Source: Coturnix japonica (taxonomy: Eukaryota > Chordata > Aves > Galliformes > Phasianidae). From it: a stretch of 64,000 bases of DNA. Below, in pieces: positions 1 through 11,443 of the stretch (positions are counted from its first letter, which is position 1; every line of letters begins with the position of its first letter). The stretch lies in contig NC_029516.1 of NCBI RefSeq assembly GCF_001577835.2, positions 79,649,572 through 79,713,571 on the forward strand. Reading direction: 5' to 3'. The position numbers and the translations under genes were made by a program. The notes beneath the pieces are model-generated. The model had not been told where the DNA came from. It searched no databases and saw only the letters and a list, made by a program, of their open reading frames with translations.

Positions 1-1067
1 GACTAGGTATATAATATTTCTCAGTTGCCAGAATCATCCTCTTTAATTACTTTAGGAGTCTCAGGTATGACAGTAAAATAAAATGTAAGTAATCTACAAG
101 GTACACTAGGAATTGTTTTCTGGTTTTTTTTGTTTTTGTTTTTTTTCCCCCTTTCAATATTCAACTATATATACAATAAATAATTAAACTACAACTTACC
201 AGAATCTGTATTGTTGCTCTGAGCCAGCCTTACTAGAAGGCTGTACAAGAAGATCCATCTTATCAACATGACTGGAGGAGGCTTTGTTCTCAGGACATGG
301 TAGAGGAGGAGTTCCTGTGGGTTTGAAAACTGTAGCTCAGTTGGCCTCCTGCATCCTGTCAGGTTCACCCAGGGTACGTATCTGAACTGGTTTCCTTTTC
401 TAGTTCTTCTGTTAACAAAATGCTGAGAAAAGGGGCAGGGAAGCAAAATAACATGCAAAAATCTGGTAGGTTATGCCATAGCATTAGCGTAGCTGAAATG
501 TGAACTGCTTGATTGTTTTACAACATGTAAAAACTGCTCTGCAATTCAGGGTAAAGCATTTTTCACAATTCCCTGGCTTTGCTTACTATGCATCACAGCT
601 GCATGTTCTTTTTAGTAAGATTCTTCTGCATTTGAGAATTTGATTTTATAAGCAGCAGTATAACAAGAACAGAATGCAAGACAGTATTTTAAAATTGTTT
701 AATTCTTAGGTGTTATTATAATTCAACCTTAGTTACATAGAAGATCAAAATTAGGAAGCCAAACAAATTAGCTGTTTGCAGGCTCTTAGATATCAGAAAA
801 ATCTGCCTCAGTTTTCATTAATTTACAATAGTCTGCACAATTTCCAAGTCTTAGCCTTCTTGTGGCACAGAGACAGGCAATCTAGGTTTGGATTTGGATC
901 TGCTCCTCCAAAATTCTAACAGATGGAGAGGTCCTTCACAAAGTTAGAAGCAAACTAGAGATAAGCAGGAATTCTGTGTAGAGCAGCTATCACTTCTGAT
1001 TATAATGCAAACGCAACAGCGACAGGTAGTAATCAGGAAAGAAAATAATGCAGTTAAGAAATTCCTC

Positions 1068-1303
1068 AGCTTTCCTATGGGGCCCCTTCAGGTACTGGAA
1101 GGCTGCTATAAGGTCTCCTCAGAGCCTTCTTTTCTCCAGGCTACAGAGCCCCAGCTTGGTCCTCACAGAGGAGGTGCTCCACCCCTCTGATCATCCTTGT
1201 GGCCCTCCTCTGGGCCCACTCCAACTGTCTTTTTGTGCTGGGGGTCCCAGAACTGGATACAATACTCCAGGTGGGGTTTCATAGGAGCGGAGTAGCGGGG
1301 TAT
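1068..1303 (-). mobile_element. CR1 LINE 3' fragment
   Basis: The plus strand reads as the reverse complement of the CR1 3' region, including the stretch around 1183-1215 (CCTCTGATCATCCTTGTGGC followed by a CCTCCTCTGG core). The very 3' tail of the element is absent. It is a short, old, inactive fragment. Confidence 0.8.
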
Positions 1304-2045
1304 GTTATGCTTTAACAAAATCTAGGTGATATTTTGGATAAAATAATGAAAAAGCTTTCAAAAAATTCTCTCTTAGAAGAGCCTAGCACAGTCCATATGA
1401 TTGGGAGTATCATATAGATGTTTGTGAGGATATAGCCTTACAAATACTGTAAACCAGCATAACTGGAAAACAGTTAAGAGAAAAACTACTGGAGTGTAAC
1501 TATCCACCCACATAACAAACTTCCACTGAAGACGAAATACTGGGACTGCACATTATAATTCTGAGTAGTGAAGACACCTAGTGGCTGAGTCCGGAGCCAG
1601 CATACACAGTAAAACTAATGTTTAAAGGGATGTGTTCTGGGCACTGTAATTTCTGCTTGTGATAATGTTGAGTTGCCCGAAGTTTATGCTAAGAATGTCA
1701 TAGTAGTAGTTGATACGTCATCTTTATATCCTCATTATGAAACTGAAATGTTATTCAGAGAGCAAACAATGAGAGAGAAAATGATCTCTCAAAAATAGGT
1801 AAATAGAGTTTAAATTTCACATTTGTTCCTCCTGATTTGATGAGCACGAGGAATAACCTTGGGAAATGGGGAGGAATTTTGTTGCTGTGGTCAATATCAT
1901 CTTATTACAAAGTTCTAAGGCATTTATAATGTCCTTTGACTCTTGTAAACTTTTTTTGTTGTTGTTGGGAGAGGGAGGGATTTCAATCCTGCTTTAGATA
2001 ACTGGTGCATCTGATCAGATCCCTCTTTATATTGTTTGCACTGCT

Positions 2046-2244
2046 GGATATTAGGAAATACTACTTCTCTGAGAGAGCGGTCAGGCACTGGAATGGGCTG
2101 CCCAGGGAGATGGTAGAGTCATTGCCCCTGAAGATGTTTGAGGAACATATAGATATGGTACTAAGGGACACAGTGGGAAATACTGGTGGTAGGTGGATGC
2201 TTGGACTAAATGATCTCAAGGTCTTTTCCAACCTTGGTGATGAG
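2046..2244 (+). mobile_element. CR1 LINE 3' fragment
   Basis: Sense-strand CR1 3' sequence: the GGGCTGCCCAGGGAGATGGT block near 2095 is followed by the degenerate GATCTCAAGGTCTTTTCCAA end near 2211-2231. It lacks a clean ATTCTGTG tail. Confidence 0.8.
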
Positions 2245-2714
2245 ATGGTTTTGGACCTTCTGCTTTAAAAATGTTTTAAAGATTTTGCTGTATATAAAGC
2301 ACTTCACTAAGTAAATGTAAAATAACTGGAGCTTAATTATAAGACTAGAAGTAAACATGAATACGCTATCAATATATTTAAATATAAAAGATCTATTTAC
2401 CAAAACAGCAAGGCACAGTCCTAATTTGAAAATTATGCATTAATTCAAGTCCTTATACTTTTAGTTTAGACTTGAGAGCATTTGAAGATGGCAAAAAAGA
2501 GATGTCACTAGGTGGCACTGACCTTTACGATATGCAGTGCGGTAGCTTCTTTGCTAAGTGCAAATCATGCCTCAGCTGAATTCTTGCAGGTCCCAGTTCT
2601 TTAAAGAACTAAGAGTTCAGTGCAGTACAAAAGCAACAACTAACATAATTTGGTGTGTTGGGAACTATTTTAAGGAAGCGGTTCCAAAAGTATTGGAGCA
2701 AAGTTTGGGCAGTC

Positions 2715-3062
2715 CCTGGAGAAGAGGAGGCTGAAGGAGACCTTATCGCTCTCTACAACATCCTGAAAGAAGGTTGTGATGAGGTGGGGGCTGGACTCTT
2801 CTCCTGGGTGACAGCAATAGGATAAGAGAGAATGAACTTATGTTGTGCTGGGGGGTGTTCAGGTTGGATATCAGGAAAATTTTCTTCTCTGAAAGGAGGG
2901 TGAGGCTGTGCAACAAGCTGCTCAGGGAAGTGGTGGAAATACTGTCTCTGGAGGTGTACAAGGATCGATGTGGCACTGAAGGACATTGGTTAGTGGGCAT
3001 GGTGGTGATGGGCTAGGTGATGTTAGTGGTCTTTTCCAACACTGATGATTCTGTGATCATCA
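2715..3062 (+). mobile_element. CR1 LINE 3' fragment with tail
   Basis: Sense-strand CR1 covering the last ~350 bases of the element. It includes GAGACCTTATCGCTCTCTAC near 2738 and ends GGTCTTTTCCAACACTGATG ATTCTGTGATC near 3060. The tail 8-mer is retained. It is diverged and noncoding. Confidence 0.85.
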
Positions 3063-4649
3063 TATGACTACTGTTAACTTTAATGGACTTAAATGAGGGA
3101 AATATCTATGTAATGCTCCTTCTTCTTCTCTGTCCCAGTTTCTTTCTAATGACAAGTGGGCTCAAGTCTGCTGAAAATTACCTTCCTAACACTACGTGAA
3201 GCTTTATTGACTTGAATTTATCAAATAATCTAGTCTCTCAGCAAACATCTCTGGATGAGAGACTTGCCTGTCACTTGTGATCACACAGCTTGCAGTGTGC
3301 TGTCCCATGGACCATGGGGTGGTCGCTGCAGCCTATTCCCATCTTGTGTTACCATAACTCACTGCTAAAGGAAGAGTCAATTCTTCTCTGTACAGGCTCT
3401 TTCCTTTATCACAGTGAAGTTCTTCGCATCTCCCAGCCTTTCCTGAGCAATTTCAGTTTAATCAGATGAGCTGAGTCTTGATAAATCCACAAGTATCTAC
3501 CTTGCATCTGAAGTGCAGAATGAGCAAGGACCTCTGAATACAATGAAGGGTAGGTTAAAAGCCTGCTCATTGTTTTACTGCGTATAAACACTTTGCAAAT
3601 TATAAGCATGGCTATTCTAGTTATTTGATTACTTTTATGGTCATGATTGGCTTCAGAAACAAGGGGAGGGAAGAAGCAATTTAAGGCTAATTACAGAAGA
3701 ATTAAAGTGAAGAGGTCTCATTTACTGTAGTGAAATCTAATACCATATATGGGAGCTGTTTTCTACCCTAAAGGACAGATTGAAAAACACTTGAGACAAA
3801 CCAATGTTTAAGAAAATCTTAACAGCCTCAGAAGCATTTCTAACTGAACGGATGATGTTTTACAAGACTGGATCTTCAGTTTTTTTTCTATTTTCTGAAG
3901 CTTAAAGTGAGCCATAGAACAGAGAGGTTTAACAGCTTATCTCAAAGGGAGAGAAGACTATAATAGATACTTAGGAATTGTTTATTTTCTACTTTTTCTA
4001 TTTTACACTCAATATAAGAAATTTGGAATTGGTTGTACCTGAGTGACAGTTGCTGTAGCTCTCTGTATCCCATCTCAGCCTGAACATTTTACTTCTGAGA
4101 TGTACGATCTGCTTTTGAATATGAAAGAAGTAGACTTCTAGCACTTAGAAGACCCACAAATTCCAAATCCTTTGTGGTCTGAGGAAAACTGAAGGATGAA
4201 AAGAAAATCTTCCTTACTTGACCTAAGCAGAACTTCCACATACTGTTTATCCTCTAGTCTCTGCTCTCCAGCCTGTATCATTCACAAATGCCACACCTAA
4301 TTAACAGTATAAATTTGGACTGAAAGCAGTTGATATAAACTTAATTCCACTTCCAAAAAAAAAAAAAAGGATTTTTTTTTTTGTTCCATTACTAAATGAA
4401 AATTTTACTTTGTATTTCTCTTCCAATTGTATTTTAATGTAAAAACTTTAATCACTTACCGTGGTCTTACTGTTCTAACAGGAAGTCCTGTGGCACTGCA
4501 TGAAACTGAACCCAAGTAGATTCAGCCTCACTCTAACATCTGAACATCATTTTGTCAGCTCATTGAAACTGGTTCTGTGACCACTGACCAGAAGCAAAAC
4601 CATCCTTAACTATAAAACAACTGAAGTCTAGCACCGTTATTTACAATGG

Positions 4650-7600
4650 GAATCTTTGTTTAGAAAAAAAATTTATTTTGAAAGTTAGATACAATCTTAA
4701 AATTGTACAAAGACAACAAGCACTCAAATTACACAAGAAGTTAGCAGTGAGTACAATGTGAACACAACAGTGGTGAGTCTTGCCTCTCTTCATATGTAAA
4801 TACAAGTAGAGATAACCCTTACCAAACTTCCAGCTTTTCTTTTTTCCCCCCTCCCCAAAACCCTCATGATGCTGCAAAACTTAATGGGGAGCATGGCGTC
4901 ATTCGGTTCAACAGAATTGATAAAAGGGGCTCTAACTAAAAATAGTCCTTCTATCATGAGAATATCCCATACTTTGCAAAACCAAGTTTCTCTCTCAGTT
5001 GAAAAACCACTTTCCCTTTCATTATATCCTGTGTTTCGTTCCCTATAAGGACCTGCCAAATTAAAGGCTTGAAAATTCTTAAAAAATACTATGGCTCATG
5101 TTTTTCAAGAACATGCAAGTTGAAACTCATGTGGTGTATATATGTAGTTCACAGAACAGAGAATATTCCTTTTGTCCAGTATTTTACTCTTTGAAAGTGT
5201 TCTAAGAAATGCGTTTCAGAGTCATCTTAGTTGTGAACTGGCTAAGCTAATGTACGGAAATGGTCAAAGTACATTCTTTTTTAAATGACATGTAATTTCA
5301 AATGTACTGCTAAAAAAAAAATATGCAGTGTTCCTGCAAGAGGAAAAAAAAATGATTAAAAAAAATGCAAAACCCCATAGAGACTGCTAAACAACGCAAC
5401 CACAGCCCATGTTCCAGGAATTTGTTATTACTTAGTTTTAGAAATACCAGAAAACCTCTGCTGTAAATCTTCCTTAAAATCGATAGCAATTAAAACAAGG
5501 ATATTTTTTGTCCAACTATGGCCACAACAGCAAAATTATGGTACAAACTTGACTGCTTGCAGGACTTGATTCCAAGACTTAGTGGAACCATTTTTACTTT
5601 AAAAGAAAACAACTGTAAATGTCTTGTTTGTGATCTGGGCTATGTCCATAAATACAAACTTCTTATTCTTTTTAGGTACCTGGAAGTGTTTTTGTTTTTC
5701 CATTGTTTTACCTTCAGTTGCAATGTTGATTTTGATTTCATAAAGTTTCAGAAAAAAACTTTTTTTCTTAATTATAAGAATCCTATTATTAAGACATCAC
5801 TGTCTTACAGATTGCTGAGCGTTGGAATTCAGCCAGTTCCAATCAAAATCCTGATGGTCACCTTTTTGTTGCAAGTCGGTTACGGTATGATCACACTGAA
5901 AGGGATCCTCACCAGGCTCATACCCTCTGCAGTAATTCTGCATTAAAAATAGATTGATACTTGATACTGAAGATACAAAAGATAGTCACAGAACTGTGTT
6001 AATTCTGCACAAAGAGCCTAAATTCAGGCTGCTTCTTAAGTAGAAAGTAAACTTTTGATAGGCTGGGCGCTTTGCCTTAATGAATGAGTGGCTGCTCTTA
6101 AACAAAAGCTGTAACTATCGCTAACTTTCATTTTCAAGGTTTTCTCTGTTTTGCTGTGCAAGATTATACTTAATATTACCATATGTTTTGATTTTTCATT
6201 TCACTGAAATAAGACAGCAGCTGTAAAACAAACAAAAAAACACTCAGAAAAACCATGACAAGCAAACAAACAAAAACCCCACGTTCTGTTATGGTCAGGA
6301 TAGAAAAGGCTCTTGGCAGTGTACCTTCCACTTGGCTTTAGAAGATTTATAAAACAGTTCTAGCCCAAGGCAGTTCATGAGCTTAAGCAAAACCCAAGCT
6401 CTTGCAATAGTGAGTATTTGGGAAGGCAAATTTTGATATACAGGATTAGAGGAAAACAAAACCAAACCATTGTTATGTTATTTGTCTGAAGTTCTACACC
6501 AGAAACTAATATCACTGACAGGACTGCTACACCTGCGTGAAACCCCACTAGCTTCGACAGGGACCAATAGTGCAGCAATGTACTGAGTACCCATGTACTG
6601 GCACATGCCTTCTGCTTTTTGCTTTTGTCCATTTATTCAAGCACTTTCCATAGCAGAAGGCTAGAAGACACTGTTGTAACATAAACTGCATTTCTGCAGG
6701 AATTGCACAAAAAAGCAGTTGTTACTAAGTATGTAAATCTCTTTTAATCCAGCAAGAGAGACTCTTCTCTAGAAGTTAGCCACAGAAACAAAATAAGGAG
6801 GCTACTCAGTCTTTTAGCAAATACGTAGTATTGCTGTAAGTATCCTGAATAGAAGAAATAATGCGATATTGTCAAACTTTACAGGGAAAGGAAGATGAAC
6901 AAAAAACTGGCTCCTCCTGAGGGAGTTAAAGCATGCTTGCATCACTATATCCATTGAGTGGAGCATTTCTATGCAACTTAGGAAACGCTTGATACCTCCT
7001 TAAATTCAGAACATCTGAAGAAAATCAAGCTCTTTTTACAATGCTCCACCACTCCATGAAAAACATGATAGAGCAACACTTGCATCAAGTTGACTATTTG
7101 GCATAATAATTTGGATTAGTTTAGTAACAGTTTACTAGATTTGGGAGAGAGCAACATGACTGAACTTCTTTAACTTACATTTAACTTGTCAGTTCAATAG
7201 ATGGCATCTTGGCACAGAGTAAGAATCACACCAGTGGTGTAATTCCATTACAGCTTTGAAGTATACAGGCTTTCCTAGCTGTTCTTACAAATATTGAATA
7301 GCCTTTGCAAGAACCATTTTGAAAAGTATTTTAATCATTTTACCTCCTCTGACTAAAAGGCTGAGGCGAGAAGTAAAGGACCTGCAGGGAGAGATGGGAG
7401 ATATCTTCCCCTGCATGCTGTGAAAAGCTTGCTCAACTCCACTATTTTGTTCCTTCTCCACCTCCAGTTTAAATTCAGCATCTTTTTTCTTGTTGTGAGA
7501 AATAGGCATTATTTCCCCCTACTACTATGATCTTGGTCCAGTGTAAGATTCATTTGCAAGCAGCTGTGCTGTAAACCACACGTAATTATTAGTTTGTCCA

Positions 7601-8342
7601 CTCAGCTTTCAAAGTTTGGCACTGAAACTGGAGGGAACGTTTTAACCCAAGAAAAGGATATGGAGATTAAAAAAACCAGGCATAGCAAATCTTCAGAACT
7701 TTTGGTTTTATAAGAATAGTGGAGTTCAAAGGTTGGTAGAAAAGGCCACCTATTTAGGCTAGGTAACGAGTGCATCCACAGTTGCATCAAATAGGATTAG
7801 AGTACTCTAGAAGAAAAATGTTTTCTCTTTCAAAAAATAAACCAACTTGATTAGGAAACTGCAATCATCCTCCCCAACAGATCACTCATGTTAAACTAAC
7901 CATTCTACAGCCTCTTCCACTTCTAACGTGCAGTACTTCTTGGTCGCTCACGGACAAGATTCTGGACAAAGCAATCCACTGACACGATGACCAATTCCTA
8001 CTGCATCGTTGTCTTTGTGTATTCAGATGCACAAAGGTAAGGGAGGTTCTCCACCCAAGTGCCTCTTTCTTAGCGTCAGTTACAGCTGGACTGAACGCAG
8101 ATGGGCCATACGCCAGGCATGTTCCCTGCACTCAGTGTGAGTCCTACATCAAAGCAGCTCTCGAGTCAACCGCAGGGTTAGCGACAGTCTCCGGCATAGC
8201 GCTTAGTTCACAAATAGATTGTCATTTCTACAATACAAAATAGCTTGTAAAACCAATATGTAACACTGTATATATGCATGAATATAAAAATAAACCACAC
8301 CATCAATAAAACTTCACAACGATGATTAAAACAGTTTTCTTC
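4650..8342 (-). other. CGGBP1: Probable CGGBP1 3'UTR
   Basis: Downstream (minus strand) of the CGGBP1 stop there are about 3.7 kb with no recognised repeat. A minus-strand AATAAA is formed by TTTATT at 4672-4677. The human CGGBP1 transcript, as I recall it, also has a very long single-exon 3'UTR, so this span is inferred to be the trailer. Open frames inside it, including one of 142 codons at 5518-5946 on the opposite strand, show no family signature. The end point is a guess, since other minus-strand signals exist. Confidence 0.35.
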
Positions 8343-8846
8343 TCAGCGATCTTCAGTATTGATGAGTTGGTTCTCATTGTCATACCCATCGGGCAGGTAT
8401 GCTTTCCTTAGCTGCTCCGACTTAGGTATCGAACTTCCGTTCTTGACGTAGCGAGACAGAAAGGCTCGCACAGAAGGATGATCAGCCTTCTCAAGCGGAA
8501 TATTGGCTTCCAGGCACATTTTCACAAAGTCCTGGATGACGCTGGTTTTCTCTGTCTGAGCAGTGCTGTTGCACTGAAGGGAGGCAGTCAGAGTCCTCTG
8601 CTTCTTCCTGACGTTCTGTTCTTCAAACTCCGCCTTCCGCTTCGTATGTGTTTTTGACTTGAGGTGGTCATTGATTGCCGATTTGCGGACATGATTCAGA
8701 ACCACGTTGCAGGAAGTGCAAAAGAGTTTTCCGCCGTCTTCATGCAGCTCGCTGCCAAACTCAGTTACCCGATCCTGAGGAGTTACATACAAAGCAGTCT
8801 TCGAGCGGTTACGTGACGGAGTGGACTTCACTCCAAACCGTTCCAT
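8343..8846 (-). CDS. CGGBP1: CGG triplet repeat-binding protein 1
   Basis: Complete 167-residue protein in one exon, the same length as human CGGBP1 and nearly identical from residue 11 onward as I recall the human sequence. It is a nuclear DNA-binding protein that binds unmethylated d(CGG)n and influences transcription and heterochromatin. A BED-type zinc finger of the kind found in hAT transposases is visible as C43-x2-C46 with H61 and H67. It is followed by a basic nuclear-localisation stretch at about 69-84 (KRKAEFEEQNVRKKQR). The C-terminal half is helical. The start is fixed by the conserved MERF N terminus. A splice acceptor (TTTCAG on the minus strand, exon starting at 8868) lies 22 bases upstream of the ATG, so the 5'UTR is split as in mammals. 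The gene is divergent from ZNF654, with which it shares a CpG-island promoter. No defect is seen. Confidence 0.97.
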   Translation of the reverse strand: MERFGVKSTPSRNRSKTALYVTPQDRVTEFGSELHEDGGKLFCTSCNVVLNHVRKSAINDHLKSKTHTKRKAEFEEQNVRKKQRTLTASLQCNSTAQTEKTSVIQDFVKMCLEANIPLEKADHPSVRAFLSRYVKNGSSIPKSEQLRKAYLPDGYDNENQLINTEDR

Positions 8847-8868
8847 TGTGGCCTTCAGTGAGCTGTAC
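8847..8868 (-). promoter_or_regulatory. CGGBP1: CGGBP1 coding-exon 5'UTR and acceptor
   Basis: On the minus strand a pyrimidine-rich run ends in CAG at 8871-8869, and the exon begins at 8868 with GTACAGCTCACTGAAGG before the ATG. This indicates at least one upstream noncoding exon, expected in the CpG island near 10.9-11.1 kb. Confidence 0.7.
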
Positions 8869-9834
8869 CTGAAAGCTGAAGAAAAATGCTGTTAAGACAT
8901 GCAAATGATTTCAATCAAACCGTCTTGAGTGCTGACTATTCAGTATCCAGCACGGAGCTAAGTGCCATCTAAAAGCCAATTACGTGTCAGATACATGCAC
9001 AAAACTATCACTGAATGGTTTTGCATCTTGAAGTCTTCCTTTGGAGAATGAAGCTCCTCATGGGTGACAGTAAACTACATTTAGTTTCTGCAGCTGCAAA
9101 GCCCAGCTGAATTCTTCAATCTGTTCATCACTGAAAGTCATACAAAGTTGATTTTTTTTTTCACCCCACAAATGCAGTTTAATCTTGAAGATTAGTCTGC
9201 CTTTTTAATACTTTAAAAATAGCTGGCAATTTATTAGCTACGTTGAGTCAGTATTATTACTCACTTTGTAACATCTTTCACTTTTATCCCTGCCCCAGAC
9301 CTCAGCTATTAGACTGGGCCTTTATCAAAGCAAGCAATAATCTAATCAAGCATATTAAAATCAACCAGACTCTGTTACATTTTCCATATAAAAGACTGAA
9401 AAACTTCCCTATGTCCAGGTTGAGGGTTTTGGGGTGGTTTTTTGTTTGCTAGTTTTTGAGCAAAATGATAATTCACAAATGTTTCGAGAAAATCTAACAG
9501 GTTGCCTGGATATTTACTTACGGGGATGGATGACTTGTAGGAATATTGCATTACCTCTGCTGACTACTACAAAGAAAGAGTGATCTGCCTAACTGTAGAT
9601 GTGTGACTATATTTACTTAAGTTACATGCTGTTTGCTGTTGTAACATTTAAAAAGATTTGCCTTTAAAAGCTACAGATTTCCCAACTAGCTGTAAGGCGA
9701 GCCTGTCCAACTGTAAGGATTGAATAGAGCTTGTGCTGCCCAAAATGCCTTTAACTCACTCTGGAAATAGAGTAATCAAACAGAATTCAGTCTCCAAAAA
9801 CCACATGGCCACATGAAGACCCTACATCCTTTTT
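8869..9834 (-). other. CGGBP1 5' intron, nothing recognised
   Basis: AT-rich sequence between the coding exon and the SINE, with no domain, repeat or RNA gene that I recognise. It is inferred to be part of the 5'UTR intron of CGGBP1. Confidence 0.5.
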
Positions 9835-10017
9835 GAATCACAGTCTCACAGTCTCGTGCGGGTTGGAAGGGACCTTAGAGATCATCGAGTCCAACCCCCG
9901 GGATTCGAGCCCCTGTGTAGCAGAGCGGCACTTCTACCACTTGCTCCATAGGGGGGATTTGAACCCGGGCCTCCGGTGTTGCAACGCGGCATTCCTACCA
10001 CTTGTGCCACCGGGGCA
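9835..10017 (-). mobile_element. Composite tRNA-like SINE with CR1-type tail
   Basis: Read on the minus strand, the element has two consecutive tRNA-like heads followed by a CR1-like 3' end. Head 1 has an A-box-like TGGCACAAGTGG (plus 9998-10009) and a B-box-like GGGTTCAAATC (about 9955-9966). Head 2 has TGGAGCAAGTGG (9937-9948) and GGCTCGAATCC (9901-9911). The tail is the CR1 end, GGTTGGACTCGATGATCTC then AAGGTCCCTTCCAACCC, and closes with two GACTGTGA-type 8-mers. The A/B boxes would be an internal RNA polymerase III promoter. The CR1-like tail suggests mobilisation by CR1 reverse transcriptase, as reported for passerine TguSINE elements. I cannot name the family. A second copy lies at 47175-47280. 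Confidence 0.7.
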
Positions 10018-10372
10018 CACAATGTGGGAGATGAATATCTTGTTATTGGATACTTTCTCAGTCCATTTTTTGAATTATCATCTGCCTCTTTCCAGATCTA
10101 CAGGCTTCAATGATCCCACACAACCCTATGGAGTGAGGTATTTTCCTGTTGGTATCAATGGCACTTCTTCCTGTTTGTTACCTTATGGGTTCTATCCCCC
10201 ACGAGTTTCACAAGCAGCTGAAAGCCTCCTGAAACCAAACTTACAACAAGTCTTATCCCAACATCAACGTGTTGCACAGGACTTGGAAACATCAAAACGA
10301 ACCATACACAGAACTAAGCGCTCTTCTATCAGGATTGGAGGCGATAATTCCGTGAAGCTGGACAAGCGATGA
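10018..10372 (+). other. Protein-like open frame of unknown origin
   Basis: This frame stays open for about 118 codons after the SINE and ends at 10372. Its composition is protein-like (e.g. GINGTSSCLLPYGFYPPRVS, then a Gln-rich helix-like stretch), with one NGT sequon and a basic RTKR motif followed by Ser. It has no start codon of its own with clear context: the formal ORF begins inside the SINE. I do not recognise the family. Candidates are a fossil of a viral envelope-type gene (RTKR resembles a furin site), a degraded exon, or chance. It lies about 1 kb upstream of the ZNF654 ATG on the same strand. Confidence 0.25.
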
Positions 10373-10940
10373 AAACACGGGATTTCTTTTCTCCCGTCTC
10401 AAAGCTCCGGCAGGGATCGTTCAGAGTAATTCTGTCTTGCAGATCGCAGGGATGAAGCCTCTTTGAAGCTTTGGGAGCGCTGATAAGCGAGCTCCGCTAC
10501 CAGGAACCGCTCCACGTGCGCAGGATCCGCGGGCGAAGAGCAGGTAAGGTAAAGGAGGAGGCAGCTTTGCAGCAGTCCCATAGGTGTAGCCGTCTTCTTG
10601 CAAAGCGAAGCAGCCCGTAAGGTCACACACCGACTCGTCTGTTTCCCGGTGCCGACGCCAAGTCCCTGCAGCCCGAATACGCGACACAAGCAACGCGTGA
10701 TCCCTCCGCCCCTCCACTCGGGAGGGCACCGCGCGGTGACAGCGGGCCAGGCCCTGCCTCCCGCCTAACCCAGCGCTCTCACACCCTGTCGGCCCGGAGC
10801 CTCCCGCCTCCCGGAGGCCGCTGGTTCCGATGAGGCGCAGACAGGCGCGGCCCCGCTGCCCCGTGCCAAGCTCCGTTACCCGCTGTGGCGGCACGGCCTG
10901 CACCGTCCGCTCCCCGCCGCCGCCAGACACAGCTCACTCA

Positions 10941-10942
10941 CC
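10941..10942 (-). promoter_or_regulatory. CGGBP1: Candidate splice donor of the CGGBP1 noncoding exon
   Basis: On the minus strand the sequence GG|GTGAGTGAGC falls here, a good match to a donor site. It lies upstream of the 8868 acceptor and inside the CpG island. This is inference only, as other donors are possible. Confidence 0.3.
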
Positions 10943-11033
10943 CACCCACCCTGGCGGCCGCGGTAGGCGGGCCCTAGCAACCAGCCTAGCGACCGCCGCC
11001 CCACAGCGGCAGACGGGAGGAAAGCCGCTACTG

Positions 11034-11326
11034 ATTGGCTGCTCCCCACCCGGCCGCGAGGAGACGGACGGCGCGCTAGACCAATCGCAAGTTGGGGGCG
11101 GGAGTAAATGCTGTGATTGAGGCGTATGGAGACCAATCGCAGCTCGCGAAGGCAACCTTCGCATTTAGTGGACGGGGAGGGCGGTGTGATGAGCGGCGAG
11201 AGCAGCCAATGAGAAGAGCTCCATAAAGTAACGAGGAGACTTTTGCTCCAATCACGAGGCGCTCCAGCGGAAGGGAGGAGCCGGAGGTCAGGGGTGATTG
11301 GCGAGCCGTCTGCGCTCTGGCCCAAT
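11034..11326. promoter_or_regulatory. Array of seven CCAAT boxes
   Basis: CCAAT occurs on the plus strand at 11081, 11133, 11206, 11248 and 11322, and as ATTGG at 11034 and 11297. Spacings are 47, 52, 73, 42, 49 and 25 bases. CCAAT is the NF-Y core, and multiple CCAAT boxes in both orientations are typical of bidirectional TATA-less promoters. The array lies between the two divergent genes, 118 bases and more upstream of the ZNF654 ATG. Confidence 0.7.
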
Positions 11327-11443
11327 AGGAGCGCGGTGGGGGGGCGTGGCCGGACGTGAGGCTGCGGGGCGGGGGCGGCCCCTTCCGGCGCGGAGGGGCG
11401 GGGGCAGGGGGGCGCTCGGTACGCGCAGGGCGGCCGGAGCAGC

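Larger units (their letters stand above)
1..4650. other. Gene-free left flank
   Basis: I see no convincing coding exon here. Open frames are short and lack splice context or recognisable domains. The stretch holds three CR1 pieces (about 1068-1303, 2046-2244 and 2715-3062) in otherwise AT-rich unique-looking DNA. In human the neighbour on this side of CGGBP1 is HTR1F, a receptor with a single coding exon; no such seven-helix frame is present in this window. Confidence 0.5.

Noticed and set aside
1-4650. HTR1F, the expected neighbour by human synteny
   Set aside because: No single-exon seven-helix receptor frame is present; the gene presumably lies beyond the left edge.
5518-5946. 142-codon open frame on the plus strand
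   Set aside because: Low-complexity, Phe/Leu-rich AT-driven composition, no domain and no splice context. It lies opposite the probable CGGBP1 3'UTR.
8675-8872. 65-codon open frame on the plus strand over CGGBP1
   Set aside because: Antisense shadow of the conserved CGGBP1 coding frame.
9835-10017. Two functional tRNA genes on the minus strand
   Set aside because: A/B-box-like motifs exist, but there is no complete cloverleaf with acceptor stem and terminator, and the second head runs straight into a CR1-type tail. A SINE explains it better.
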